The notes beneath the pieces are model-generated. The model was not told where the DNA came from, did no database searches, and was given only the letters and a program-made list of their open reading frames with translations. Position numbers and translations under genes: made by a program. 64,000 bases of DNA. Origin: Candidatus Cloacimonadota bacterium (lineage in GTDB: Bacteria > Muiribacteriota > UBA6191). Below, piece by piece: positions 33,626-41,381 of this stretch. Where the stretch lies: contig JAGSHD010000013.1 in NCBI GenBank assembly GCA_023954715.1, positions 1 through 64,000 on the forward strand. The letters run 5' to 3'. Each line of letters begins with the position of its first letter. Within the stretch, counting starts at the first letter, position 1.

Positions 33626-33874
33626 GTGATTATTTTAAGATTAAAGCGCGGGGGAAGAAAAAAGTCTCCGTATTACAAAGTTGTTGCTGCAGAAAAGTCA
33701 ATGAAGAGAGACGGAAGAAATGTTGAAGAGCTTGGATTTTATCATCCATGTGGAAACCCAGCATCTTTTCAGTTAAAAGAAGAAAGAGTAGCTTATTATT
33801 TAGCTAACGGAGCTACAATGAGTGAAACAGTAAAAAGCCTAGTAAAAAAAGCTGGGATTAAAGCAGCTAGTTAG
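33626..33874 (+). CDS. rpsP: 30S ribosomal protein S16
   Basis: 82 residues, the normal S16 length, with the family opening ILRLKRGGRKKSPYYKVV and the conserved ELGFYHP segment. It starts with GTG 5 bases after a strong AGGAGG, and lies 8 bases after ffh. It is followed closely by khpA, as in many bacteria. Confidence 0.97.
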   Translation: MIILRLKRGGRKKSPYYKVVAAEKSMKRDGRNVEELGFYHPCGNPASFQLKEERVAYYLANGATMSETVKSLVKKAGIKAAS

Positions 33875-33884
33875 GATTTTTATC

Positions 33885-34115
33885 ATGGTAGAATTAGTAA
33901 AGTTTGTACTCTCTCATTTAGTCGATCATCCAGATCAATTATCGATTAAGGAGATTGAAGGAGAGACAACAACAGTATATGAAATTACTGCAGCTAAAAG
34001 TGATTTGGGTAAAATCATTGGTAAGCAAGGTAAAATCATTAATTCTGTGCGTGAAGTAGTTCGAGCAGCAGCTTCAAAAGATAGCAACAAGAAAATACAA
34101 ATAGAGGTTATTTAA
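33885..34115 (+). CDS. khpA: KH-domain RNA-binding protein KhpA
   Basis: A 76-residue single KH domain protein (YlqC family). The GxxG loop is in KIIGKQGKIINSVREVVRA (about residues 46-64). It binds RNA, usually with KhpB, and affects small-RNA stability and cell size in other bacteria. It is placed between rpsP and ylqD in the usual gene order. Confidence 0.94.
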   Translation: MVELVKFVLSHLVDHPDQLSIKEIEGETTTVYEITAAKSDLGKIIGKQGKIINSVREVVRAAASKDSNKKIQIEVI

Positions 34116-34117
34116 TC

Positions 34118-34546
34118 GTGGCACAAGATATTAACGTTATAAGAAAAGTATTAGTTCGGTCAATTGTTACTGAAAAGTTAAAGGCTGTATTGGGTCAAGA
34201 AATCGAAGGAAACTTACATTCTTTAGAAGAAGAATATAAAAGATTTCATGCACACCGAGAAGGTTATGTAGCTCAGTGTCGAGAAAAAGACGTAAAACCT
34301 GATTACGAGCTAATGAAAAAAATGGCAATTGAAGAAGAGAAATTCAATGGTTCTAGAGTACAGTTGTCTCAAAAGCTTGAAGAAGTAAAATCTTTGACTA
34401 TTGGTACTGAATACGCTCACGGGACAGTAGACTCTCCAGTTACTATTAAAGTTGGCGATAATTGGCATACTCAAATGACTGGTTTTTCTGTATTGTTAGA
34501 AGACGGTATGGTGAAAGATATTCAGGAACAAGAGATTAATGTCTAA
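34118..34546 (+). CDS. ylqD: YlqD family protein
   Basis: A 142-residue protein with a GTG start. An N-terminal helical coiled-coil region (about residues 10-90) is followed by a short beta domain, with TIKVGDNWHTQM near residue 107. YlqD lies between KhpA and RimM in Bacillus and relatives, exactly as here, and the pattern of residues fits. Its function is not known; context suggests ribosome maturation. It overlaps rimM by 8 bases. Confidence 0.8.
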   Translation: MAQDINVIRKVLVRSIVTEKLKAVLGQEIEGNLHSLEEEYKRFHAHREGYVAQCREKDVKPDYELMKKMAIEEEKFNGSRVQLSQKLEEVKSLTIGTEYAHGTVDSPVTIKVGDNWHTQMTGFSVLLEDGMVKDIQEQEINV

Positions 34547-35051
34547 AGAACTTGTTAAAATTGCTTTTATTCGTAAACCCCATGGCTTGGCAGGAGAAGT
34601 ATCTGTCACGCCTTTGACGGATTTTCCAAAAGAGCGCTATGTAGATGGTGCTCAATTTATTTTGGACGGATTTGAAGAAGACAAAGAGCCATTGGTACTT
34701 GAGTCTTCAAGGCCACATAAATCAGAATACTTATTAAAGTTTGTTGATTATGATGTTATTGAAGATGTAGAAGGTTTACGTGGGCTATACTTATGTATAG
34801 AGCAAGAAAACAGAGTTGAGTTAACCGAAGACGACTTTTATGAAGATCAATTAATCGGGATGGAAGTCTTTGATTATGAACAGAATTATGTTGGAAAAGT
34901 ATTTAATATTCAAATGCACCCGGCACAATCTCATCTACAGATCAAAAAAGAGTCAAAAAAAATAGATGTTCCTTTTGTTAAAGCAATGATAGAAAAAATT
35001 GATTTAGCAGCAAAAAAGATCTATTTGTCTGAAGGTTGTAATGCGTATTGA
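34539..35051 (+). CDS. rimM: 16S rRNA processing protein RimM
   Basis: A 170-residue 30S maturation factor that binds S19. The N-terminal RimM domain opens with KIAFIRKPHGLAGEVSVTPLTD (about residues 6-27). A C-terminal PRC-barrel begins near residue 95 (DDFYEDQLIGMEVFD). It overlaps ylqD at its start and trmD at its end (11 bases). Confidence 0.94.
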   Translation: MSKELVKIAFIRKPHGLAGEVSVTPLTDFPKERYVDGAQFILDGFEEDKEPLVLESSRPHKSEYLLKFVDYDVIEDVEGLRGLYLCIEQENRVELTEDDFYEDQLIGMEVFDYEQNYVGKVFNIQMHPAQSHLQIKKESKKIDVPFVKAMIEKIDLAAKKIYLSEGCNAY

Positions 35052-35780
35052 TATTTTGACTTTGTTTCCTGAAATGTTTTTCGAATGTTTTCAGGCAAGT
35101 ATTGTACGAAATGCTCAAAAAAAAAAAGCTTAGAAATTTGCTTGCATGATATACGAGACTTTGGTAAAGGTAAAAACAAGACGGTAGATAGTGCTCCTTA
35201 TGGTGGTGGCGCAGGGATGGTTATCTCTGTTGAACCGGTTCATAAGTGTTTATTAAGTATCGAAAGCGAAGTTGGTAGTGACAACTACAAAAAAGCAAAA
35301 GTAGTTTTAATGGGTGCAGATGGTGCTCCATATAAGCAAAAAACTGCAAATAACTTTGCAAGGATTGAACACTTAGTATTAATTTGTGGACATTATAAGG
35401 GTATTGATGAGAGAATCCTCAACTACATTGATGAAAAGCTATCTATTGGGGACTACGTTCTAACAGGTGGAGAGCTTGCAGCAATGATTGTAGTGGACTC
35501 GGTAGCGCGTCTTCTACCTGGAGTTGTTTCGGATTTTGAATCTGTTTCTACAGATTCTCACTATGAAGGATTACTTGGAGCCTCGTGTTATACTAGGCCA
35601 GAAGAGTACGATGGTCATAGAGTTCCAAAAGTGCTTCTTGAGGGAAACCATAAATTGATAGATGAATATCGTTTTATGGATTCAGTTGAAAAAACAATGA
35701 AGACTCGTCCAGATTTATATGAATCGTATGAGTTTTCAAAATTAGAATTAAAGTTAATAAAAAATAATAAGTCGAAGTAA
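35041..35780 (+). CDS. trmD: tRNA (guanine-37 N1)-methyltransferase TrmD, split by a -1 frameshift at an A11 run
   Basis: The true start is the ATG at 35041, giving RIDILTLFPEMFFECFQASI and VRNAQKKK. This frame then hits GCT TAG at 35128-35133, directly after eleven consecutive A (35117-35127). The rest of TrmD (LEICLHDIRDF, YGGGAGMV, SIGDYVLTGGELAAM, LLGASCYTRP, LLEGNHKLI) continues in the -1 frame to 35780. A twelfth A would restore one 247-residue protein. The gene is essential in most bacteria, so a sequencing error, RNA-polymerase slippage or ribosomal -1 shifting (A-AAA-AAA) are all plausible. It overlaps rimM and precedes rplS. Confidence 0.9.
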
Positions 35781-35805
35781 AGACAGGTAGAAGGAGTAGG
35801 TTGAC

Positions 35806-36159
35806 ATGGACCTTATTCAAAAATTAGATCAAGAAAGAATGCAAGAACTTAGTTTTCCTGATTTTAGAGTTGGAGATACAATTAAAGTATCTGTAAAAGT
35901 TAAAGAAGGAAACAAAGAAAGAATTCAGGCATTCCAAGGGATTTGTATCGCAAAAGCTCACGGTGGAATCAACAAGACTTTCCGAGTAAGAAAAGTATCT
36001 AATGGAATTGGTATTGAGAGAGTTTTCCCATATCATTCTCCAAATGTAGAAAAAGTAGAAATTCTTCAATCAGGAAAAGTAAGAAGAGCTAAATTGTTTT
36101 ACTTACGAGATAGAATTGGTAAGAAAGCTACTAAAATTAAGCAAAGAGCAAGAAAATAA
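35806..36159 (+). CDS. rplS: 50S ribosomal protein L19
   Basis: 117 residues, typical for L19. The N-terminal region [20 protein letters not shown] leads into [31 protein letters not shown] and the C-terminal [25 protein letters not shown] lies 10-12 bases before the ATG. Last gene of the ffh operon, followed by a terminator. Confidence 0.97.
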   Translation: MDLIQKLDQERMQELSFPDFRVGDTIKVSVKVKEGNKERIQAFQGICIAKAHGGINKTFRVRKVSNGIGIERVFPYHSPNVEKVEILQSGKVRRAKLFYLRDRIGKKATKIKQRARK

Positions 36160-36180
36160 TTGTAGCTTAATTCAGCTCAA

Positions 36181-36260
36181 CTACGTATTTTTACCCGTAA
36201 GAATACGTAGAAAAACTCCCTTTATCTGAAGAGCATATTTTTAGTAAAGGGATTTTTTTA
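36181..36260 (+). terminator. Double hairpin terminator after rplS
   Basis: The first stem, CTACGTATTTTTAC/GTAAGAATACGTAG, spans 36181-36210 with one mismatch. A second stem, TCCCTTTA/TAAAGGGA (36217-36224, 36245-36252), is followed by seven T and is a standard terminator. 36261-36512 after it holds no gene I can see. Confidence 0.8.
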
Positions 36261-36512
36261 TGCATAAGTTTTTTAGATCAAATTGAATTGCATGCTTGTT
36301 ACAAGAATATTTTGACCAAGTTTAAAAGTAACAAGAGATTATGTTTGGTTTAATTGTAACACTTAAGTAATGCAGGTCTGTCTAGATTCTGTTTGAAAGT
36401 CTGTTGTACTTTTAGATAGGAATGCATAAAGATTTTTAAATCACTTAAGTGAAAAATCGATAAATTGGGATTATTTTAGACTCCCTGTTGTTAAAGGAAT
36501 AGGTTATATCCA

Positions 36513-37379
36513 ATGGGAAAAGCACATAAAAAATCAAGTAGAGCTCGTGGAAACACGCCAACGATCTACAAAGATATCCAAGATTGTAATCTTGTAGTTG
36601 AATTGAGAGATATTCGACTTCCTTTAGCATCTAGAGTTAGATTTTTACATAGTAAGTTTGAAACAAAACAAAAGGTTATTTTTCTTACTAAATCTGATTT
36701 GGTAAGCCCAAGCTATAAGAGCCGAGTGATTTCATACTTTAAAAATAGAGGGGTAAAAGCATACCCTATACAATCTACAGGCAATACAGGAAAGCTTTTG
36801 AGTCTATTTAGTGCATTAACAGAAGAGCATAGACCAAAGAACTCTATTCTTGGGGTAATGCGAATCGTTATTGTTGGTTTTCCAAATGTTGGTAAGTCCA
36901 CTTTAATAAATGCCATCAAAAAGAAAAAAGTGTCTAGGGCGGCAAATCAACCAGGAGTAACGCAAGGTCGACAATGGATTAAACTAAATAGTAAATGCTA
37001 TTTAATGGATACACCAGGTGTTGCAACTTTAACTCATTCCACAGAACTAGAAGTAAAACTTAAATTTGCAGCGTGTAGAATGGTTTCAGATAAAGAGTAT
37101 GAGTTTTATGACCTAGCTGAGTTTTTATATACAAAAACAAGAGATACGAATAATGCAAACTTGCTCAAACTTTTAGAAGATTATGATAGATCTACATTTA
37201 AGACTCTTTTAGATGATATATCTAAGCGATTTAACTTTATTCAAGCAGGAAACGAGTATAACTATGAAAGAGCTGCTCGAAAACTTTCGGAGATTGTATT
37301 AGGGGTTAAAGATTTAGAGTTGGATCTAGATAACTTGTTTCAACCAAAAGTTAAAGAAGAAAAAAAGGCAAGCGAGTAG
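36513..37379 (+). CDS. rbgA: Ribosome biogenesis GTPase RbgA (YlqF), circularly permuted
   Basis: A 288-residue permuted GTPase acting in late 50S assembly. The order of motifs is G4 TKSD (about residue 59-62), G5-like QSTGNTGK, G1 GFPNVGKST (about 124-132), G2 GVT and G3 DTPG (about 169-172). An N-terminal HKKSSRARGN and a C-terminal helical RNA-binding part complete it. It is followed 3 bases later by ybeY. Length is typical. Confidence 0.93.
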   Translation: MGKAHKKSSRARGNTPTIYKDIQDCNLVVELRDIRLPLASRVRFLHSKFETKQKVIFLTKSDLVSPSYKSRVISYFKNRGVKAYPIQSTGNTGKLLSLFSALTEEHRPKNSILGVMRIVIVGFPNVGKSTLINAIKKKKVSRAANQPGVTQGRQWIKLNSKCYLMDTPGVATLTHSTELEVKLKFAACRMVSDKEYEFYDLAEFLYTKTRDTNNANLLKLLEDYDRSTFKTLLDDISKRFNFIQAGNEYNYERAARKLSEIVLGVKDLELDLDNLFQPKVKEEKKASE

Positions 37380-37382
37380 TAG

Positions 37383-37790
37383 ATGGAATTTATCATTAAT
37401 GGGAATGACTGCCAAAAACTGCATGCTTATACCGAATATCTATCAAAAAAGTTGGAGATGGAGTCTTTTTGTGAAATCTCCATTAGCTTTGTAAATGAGC
37501 AAGAGATTCAAGACTTAAATAGAGACTATAGAAGCCAAGATAAGGTTACTGATATTTTAACTTTTACTATTGAATCACCTATGGAAAACATGGATATGGG
37601 GGATATTTATTTATGTCCAAGCTTATTTGTTGATGACTTCTCTTTGAATTCTGATGAAAAAATCTTATACTTTTTATTGGCTCATGGTTTCTTACATTTG
37701 TTAGGGTGGACACATGATGAGCCCGAAACCTTTGATAAGATGATGGCTTACCAAAAAGAGCTTTTAAACGAATACTATAGAAGTCTGTGA
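37383..37790 (+). CDS. ybeY: Endoribonuclease YbeY
   Basis: A 135-residue zinc endoribonuclease of rRNA maturation and ribosome quality control. The metal site HGFLHLLGWTH keeps the three His at spacing +4 and +6 (about residues 101-111). KVTDILTFTIESP and DMGDIYLCP are the other family motifs. It lies just after rbgA with 3 bases between, so both ribosome-assembly factors are co-expressed. Confidence 0.93.
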   Translation: MEFIINGNDCQKLHAYTEYLSKKLEMESFCEISISFVNEQEIQDLNRDYRSQDKVTDILTFTIESPMENMDMGDIYLCPSLFVDDFSLNSDEKILYFLLAHGFLHLLGWTHDEPETFDKMMAYQKELLNEYYRSL

Positions 37791-37917
37791 ACTATTAGCT
37801 CAGATCAAAGAGAAATTTACGAAACTATATAACTGTGACTTGCAATAATATGAATGAATCAAATAATCTAATTTTAGATGAAACTTTCAGCTTCTTAAAA
37901 ACTATACAGGGTAGTAT

Positions 37918-38928
37918 ATGCAGCTAGAGTTTTGGGGTCTAAGTGTTATTATTTTGGCTATGATTTACTATAAATCTCAGGCAGAAGGTTTTAGTGTAAA
38001 GTCTTCATGGAGTAAGTTCTTTTGGTTAAACTTTCTTTATGAACTTGGTGTGATATGGTTGTTTTTAGCCATATTCCAAGAGTTAAATACTCGTCCCATG
38101 GGTCCCCATAAACAATTTTGGATGCTTTTACTTGTTTTACTAAGTGGAGGACACTTCTTACCTCGGATTTTCTTTCATTTGAGAGTAAAAGAGGGCTTGT
38201 CTGATAATGCCAAACAAGATAATTTGGAGCTTGAGCTAAGAGAAGGGCTTTCAGATTTCGTAGAGGGTACTATAAGAGAAGTTATGATTCCTATTAATGA
38301 TATCTTAAAAGTTGATATTGACGCTAGTTTTGAAGAATTACTGAAAGTAAAAAAGTACAAACCTTATTCTCGAATACCGGTTTATGATCAAGAGAAGGAC
38401 AATGTTACTGGTATTTTTTACGCGAAAGAGTTGATTAAAAGTAACCTAGATAAAACGTGGGAAGAATTACTACAGCATAAAATTCGGACTCATAGTAAAA
38501 AAGCATATTTTGTACCAGAGTTAATGGAGCAAGCTATTCTTTTAAAAGATATGCAAGAAAAGAAAATCCAAATGTCCATTGTAGTGGATGAGTATGGAGT
38601 AGTTACTGGACTAGTTACCATGGAAGACCTTGTGGAGACAATCATTGGAGAACTCCATGATAGGCGAAACGATAATGAAGTAATGGTGCACAGTAATGAT
38701 TATCGCGAATGGGTTGTTGATGCTCGTATGGAGCTCGATGATATTAGTGAGCTGGTTCAAAAGGAGATCGATTCAGATTTAGTAGAAACCATTGGTGGTT
38801 TTTTGTTCAACAACTTAGGGCATTTACCTCAAGTCGGTGAATACATCGAGTATGAGTCTTTGAGGATTGAAGTAGTAGAAATGTCTGACTTTCGTATAAG
38901 AAAACTATTGTTAAGGGAGCTGCATTAA
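37918..38928 (+). CDS. CBS/CorC-domain membrane protein (first of a pair)
   Basis: A 336-residue protein with three hydrophobic segments in residues 1-85, shorter than the usual DUF21/CNNM membrane domain. A CBS pair follows (about 115-240, starting VREVMIP-like IREVMIPIND and ending GVVTGLVTMEDLVETIIGE), then a CorC_HlyC transporter-associated domain (about 255-336, including ETIGGFLFNNLGHLPQVG). Such proteins are linked to Mg/Co efflux or sensing. The next gene overlaps by one base and has the same plan, so they may work as a heterodimer. Confidence 0.82.
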   Translation: MQLEFWGLSVIILAMIYYKSQAEGFSVKSSWSKFFWLNFLYELGVIWLFLAIFQELNTRPMGPHKQFWMLLLVLLSGGHFLPRIFFHLRVKEGLSDNAKQDNLELELREGLSDFVEGTIREVMIPINDILKVDIDASFEELLKVKKYKPYSRIPVYDQEKDNVTGIFYAKELIKSNLDKTWEELLQHKIRTHSKKAYFVPELMEQAILLKDMQEKKIQMSIVVDEYGVVTGLVTMEDLVETIIGELHDRRNDNEVMVHSNDYREWVVDARMELDDISELVQKEIDSDLVETIGGFLFNNLGHLPQVGEYIEYESLRIEVVEMSDFRIRKLLLRELH

Positions 38929-40127
38929 TGGAGTTTTTTTTAGTATGGTGGGCGACTTTTTTCTTGTGTGTCAAAAAACTTTTAGTTTTAACTCCATTTC
39001 ATGAATCAGGGTGTTTTTTAGAGCAAGATGGTGAATATACAGGTTTTACTTTTGAAGAAAGTTCTAACCTGTTTGGCAACTTTTTTAATCATACAATGTA
39101 TTACCTAGTTTCATTAGCTCCTATTTTTATTTGCGCTTACCTATATAACTTTTCAACTGTAAAAATTATTTATATTTTACTAGTAGTCTCTTTGTTAAGC
39201 TTTATCTTTCAAGTATGGTTTCAATCAACGGTAAGAGCTGGGCGATCTACTTGGCTTAGTTATTTATTTAATCTGCAAGCGCGTATCCACGTTATTATGT
39301 CTGTATTTTCTCGCCTAGAGGGGATATTGCATAAATTAATTTTAGGAGATGAGACTTATTTTCGGGCCGTTCGAAGTTTTAAAGAGAGTTTAGATTTTCG
39401 TTTTAGCCGTCAGCAAGTAAAAGCTGACGAAGAAGACTATGACTATCCAGAAAAGTTGATTTTAAATAATATCGAACCTTTTATTACTAAAAATGTTTCA
39501 GAAGTCATGAAAGAGTTAAGCCGAGTTGAAACCATATCATCTTCATCGACGGTAAAGGATGGTTTACAAAAATGTAGTACTTCAGGCTACAGTCGTTTAC
39601 CAGTTTTTGATGAAGAAAATAAAGATAAAATTATTGGTATATTTCGTGGAAATCAAATTTCTCTACTTGCAAGGCGAGAAGAAAACCTTATAGCTTACAT
39701 GGATGATATATGTAAATTGTATCAAGAAATGAGTTGTTACGAATGTTTAAGAACTCTACAAAAAAATAAAAGACAATTAGGTTTAATTTATGAAAGAGAT
39801 AAGGTCGTAGGATTAGTAACAGTAGAAGATCTCCTAGAGGTTTTTGTAGGTAAAATTGAAGATGAATTTGATAGAAGCGATCTCGAAAAAATCGGTGAAA
39901 ATAATTATTTAGTTCATGGAAGCTTTGATATATTACAATTAGAAGAACTGTTAAATACACAACTAGATAAAAAGCATGTGAAGACACTGAACGGATTTTT
40001 AGTAGAACACATGAAAAGATTGCCCCACGTGGGAGATGCTTACGTTATTGGTGGCATTGAGTTTTTGATTGAAAGAGTAGACTCTAAGCAGATTTTACAA
40101 GTAAATATTACTAAAAGGCATGACTGA
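38928..40127 (+). CDS. CBS/CorC-domain membrane protein (second of a pair)
   Basis: A 399-residue relative of its upstream neighbour. Hydrophobic segments fill about residues 1-20 and 55-110. A CBS pair runs from about 185 to 305 (TKNVSEVMKELSRVETI ... VVGLVTVEDLLEVFVGKIEDE), and a CorC_HlyC domain with LNGFLVEHMKRLPHVGDAY closes the protein. It lacks a clear full-length DUF21 domain. The ATG shares its A with the upstream stop. Mg/Co transport or envelope ion homeostasis is inferred from the family. Confidence 0.82.
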   Translation: MEFFLVWWATFFLCVKKLLVLTPFHESGCFLEQDGEYTGFTFEESSNLFGNFFNHTMYYLVSLAPIFICAYLYNFSTVKIIYILLVVSLLSFIFQVWFQSTVRAGRSTWLSYLFNLQARIHVIMSVFSRLEGILHKLILGDETYFRAVRSFKESLDFRFSRQQVKADEEDYDYPEKLILNNIEPFITKNVSEVMKELSRVETISSSSTVKDGLQKCSTSGYSRLPVFDEENKDKIIGIFRGNQISLLARREENLIAYMDDICKLYQEMSCYECLRTLQKNKRQLGLIYERDKVVGLVTVEDLLEVFVGKIEDEFDRSDLEKIGENNYLVHGSFDILQLEELLNTQLDKKHVKTLNGFLVEHMKRLPHVGDAYVIGGIEFLIERVDSKQILQVNITKRHD

Positions 40128-40270
40128 AAATAAGCTTTTTTCATGTATTGGTCTCCCTTGAATCAAAGAAGTGCTAGAACTTCCTTAATTGCTAACTTTT
40201 GCAATTTATTTATATGTCTTTTTTCAATAACTCTCCTTTAAAAAAAATTAAAATTGCCTATGCCTATTTG

Positions 40271-40299
40271 TTGGAAATTATCTTCTGATTAGGTATACT
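40271..40299 (+). promoter_or_regulatory. Promoter of the cheY-cheX pair
   Basis: TTGGAA (40271-40276) and TATACT (40294-40299) with a 17-base spacer, about 85 bases before the response-regulator gene. AGGAGGG near 40368-40374 is the ribosome binding site, with an unusually long gap (about 12-13 bases) to the ATG. Confidence 0.55.
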
Positions 40300-40386
40300 A
40301 ACAAGTAAATAGTATAAACTTTGCTTGTATTATCAAAAATAACAAAAAGTAAATGATAGAGATTGTAGGAGGGTACTGCCATCGAC

Positions 40387-40827
40387 ATGAATTCAATATT
40401 GGAAGAATGTGCCAATGATATCGAATATAACGGACTAAAGAAAAATAAAGTTGCTCATAGAGTACTAATTGCTGATGATGCTATGTTTATCAGAAGATCA
40501 ATATCAAAGATCTTGACTAGTGTTGGATACGAAGTTGTTGGTGAGGCTGAAAATGGCCAAGAAGCAGTAGATAAATATTTTGAACTGACTCCTGGTATCA
40601 CAACAATGGATATTACAATGCCTATCATGGAAGGTATCGAAGCAGTAGAAAAAATCATTGCTCGAGATAATACAGCTAAGATCGTTATGGTCTCAGCAAT
40701 GGGATATCAGGGAATGGTGAAAGATGCTATTCTTAAGGGTGCTAAAAACTTTGTGGTTAAGCCAATTAAACCTGATAATGTTAAGAAGTTTTTAAAGATT
40801 ATAAAGTCTGTTGTAGGCGATTCTTAA
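40387..40827 (+). CDS. Single-domain CheY-like response regulator
   Basis: A 146-residue protein. After a 23-residue leader the receiver domain has the acidic pair in LIADDAMFIRRS, the phosphoacceptor Asp in TTMDITMPIMEG, the Ser/Thr switch in VMVSAMG and the Lys in FVVKPIKP. There is no output domain. A CheX phosphatase gene follows 13 bases later, so this is likely a chemotaxis or motility signal that CheX switches off. No histidine kinase or other che gene is in the window. Confidence 0.9.
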   Translation: MNSILEECANDIEYNGLKKNKVAHRVLIADDAMFIRRSISKILTSVGYEVVGEAENGQEAVDKYFELTPGITTMDITMPIMEGIEAVEKIIARDNTAKIVMVSAMGYQGMVKDAILKGAKNFVVKPIKPDNVKKFLKIIKSVVGDS

Positions 40828-40840
40828 AATTGGAGATCTG

Positions 40841-41320
40841 ATGGGGAAAATAGAAGCGAAGTATTTGAATCCCTTCTTTTCTTCGGCTTACGATGTTATA
40901 GCTGAAATGAGTGGCGAAAGCGTCTCTCGAAAGCAATTACGTTTACATACTAAGGCTGAGAGTAACTCTCTTGGTTTTGCTGTGATCATTGGAGTAACTG
41001 GAGATTTAGAAGGTAGAGTCATTGTCGACATGGCAAAGTCTACTGCTATTAAATTTGCAGAAATCATGAACATGGAGGATATTGGCGAATTCAATGACTT
41101 GGTCAAAAGCTCCATGGGTGAAATCGGAAATATGATCTCTGGTAGGGCCGTTTCAAAGCTTCAAAATGAAGGGGGTAACTTTAATATTACTCCACCAACA
41201 TTGTTTGAAGGAGAAAACATGATTGTATCTACTCCTCAGGCTTTGCCAATCATTGTTGTACCTCTAGCGGTGCCTTTTGGTGACATAGATGTAAACCTAG
41301 CTTTGACTAAAAAGAAGTAA
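40841..41320 (+). CDS. cheX: CheX-family CheY-phosphate phosphatase
   Basis: A 159-residue CheC/CheX/FliY-superfamily protein. The catalytic ExxN motif lies in SSMGEIGNMISGRA (about residues 88-101). The N-terminus KYLNPFFSSAYDVIAEMSG is typical of CheX. It dephosphorylates CheY-type regulators, consistent with the gene just upstream. It is followed at once by a bidirectional terminator shared with rnr. Confidence 0.88.
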   Translation: MGKIEAKYLNPFFSSAYDVIAEMSGESVSRKQLRLHTKAESNSLGFAVIIGVTGDLEGRVIVDMAKSTAIKFAEIMNMEDIGEFNDLVKSSMGEIGNMISGRAVSKLQNEGGNFNITPPTLFEGENMIVSTPQALPIIVVPLAVPFGDIDVNLALTKKK

Positions 41321-41337
41321 CTTTATAGTTTATAAAA

Positions 41338-41378
41338 AAAAAGCCCTCAAAACTTCATAGAAGCTTTGGGGGCTTTTT
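41338..41378. terminator. Bidirectional terminator between cheX and rnr
   Basis: 19-base arms starting AAAAAGCCCTCAAA and ending TTTGGGGGCTTTTT pair with two mismatches around a 3-base loop. An A-run lies on the left and a T-run on the right, serving both convergent genes. Confidence 0.92.
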
Positions 41379-41381
41379 TAT

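Noticed and set aside
35085-35780. trmD starting at the internal ATG 35085
   Set aside because: This would delete the conserved TrmD N-terminus and replace it with an unrelated Cys/Lys-rich segment; the true N-terminus is plainly encoded in the other frame from 35041.
40381-40387. Non-standard ATC start for the CheY-like gene
   Set aside because: The spacing to AGGAGG is better for ATC, but ATG follows two codons later and ATC starts are very rare; left at ATG.
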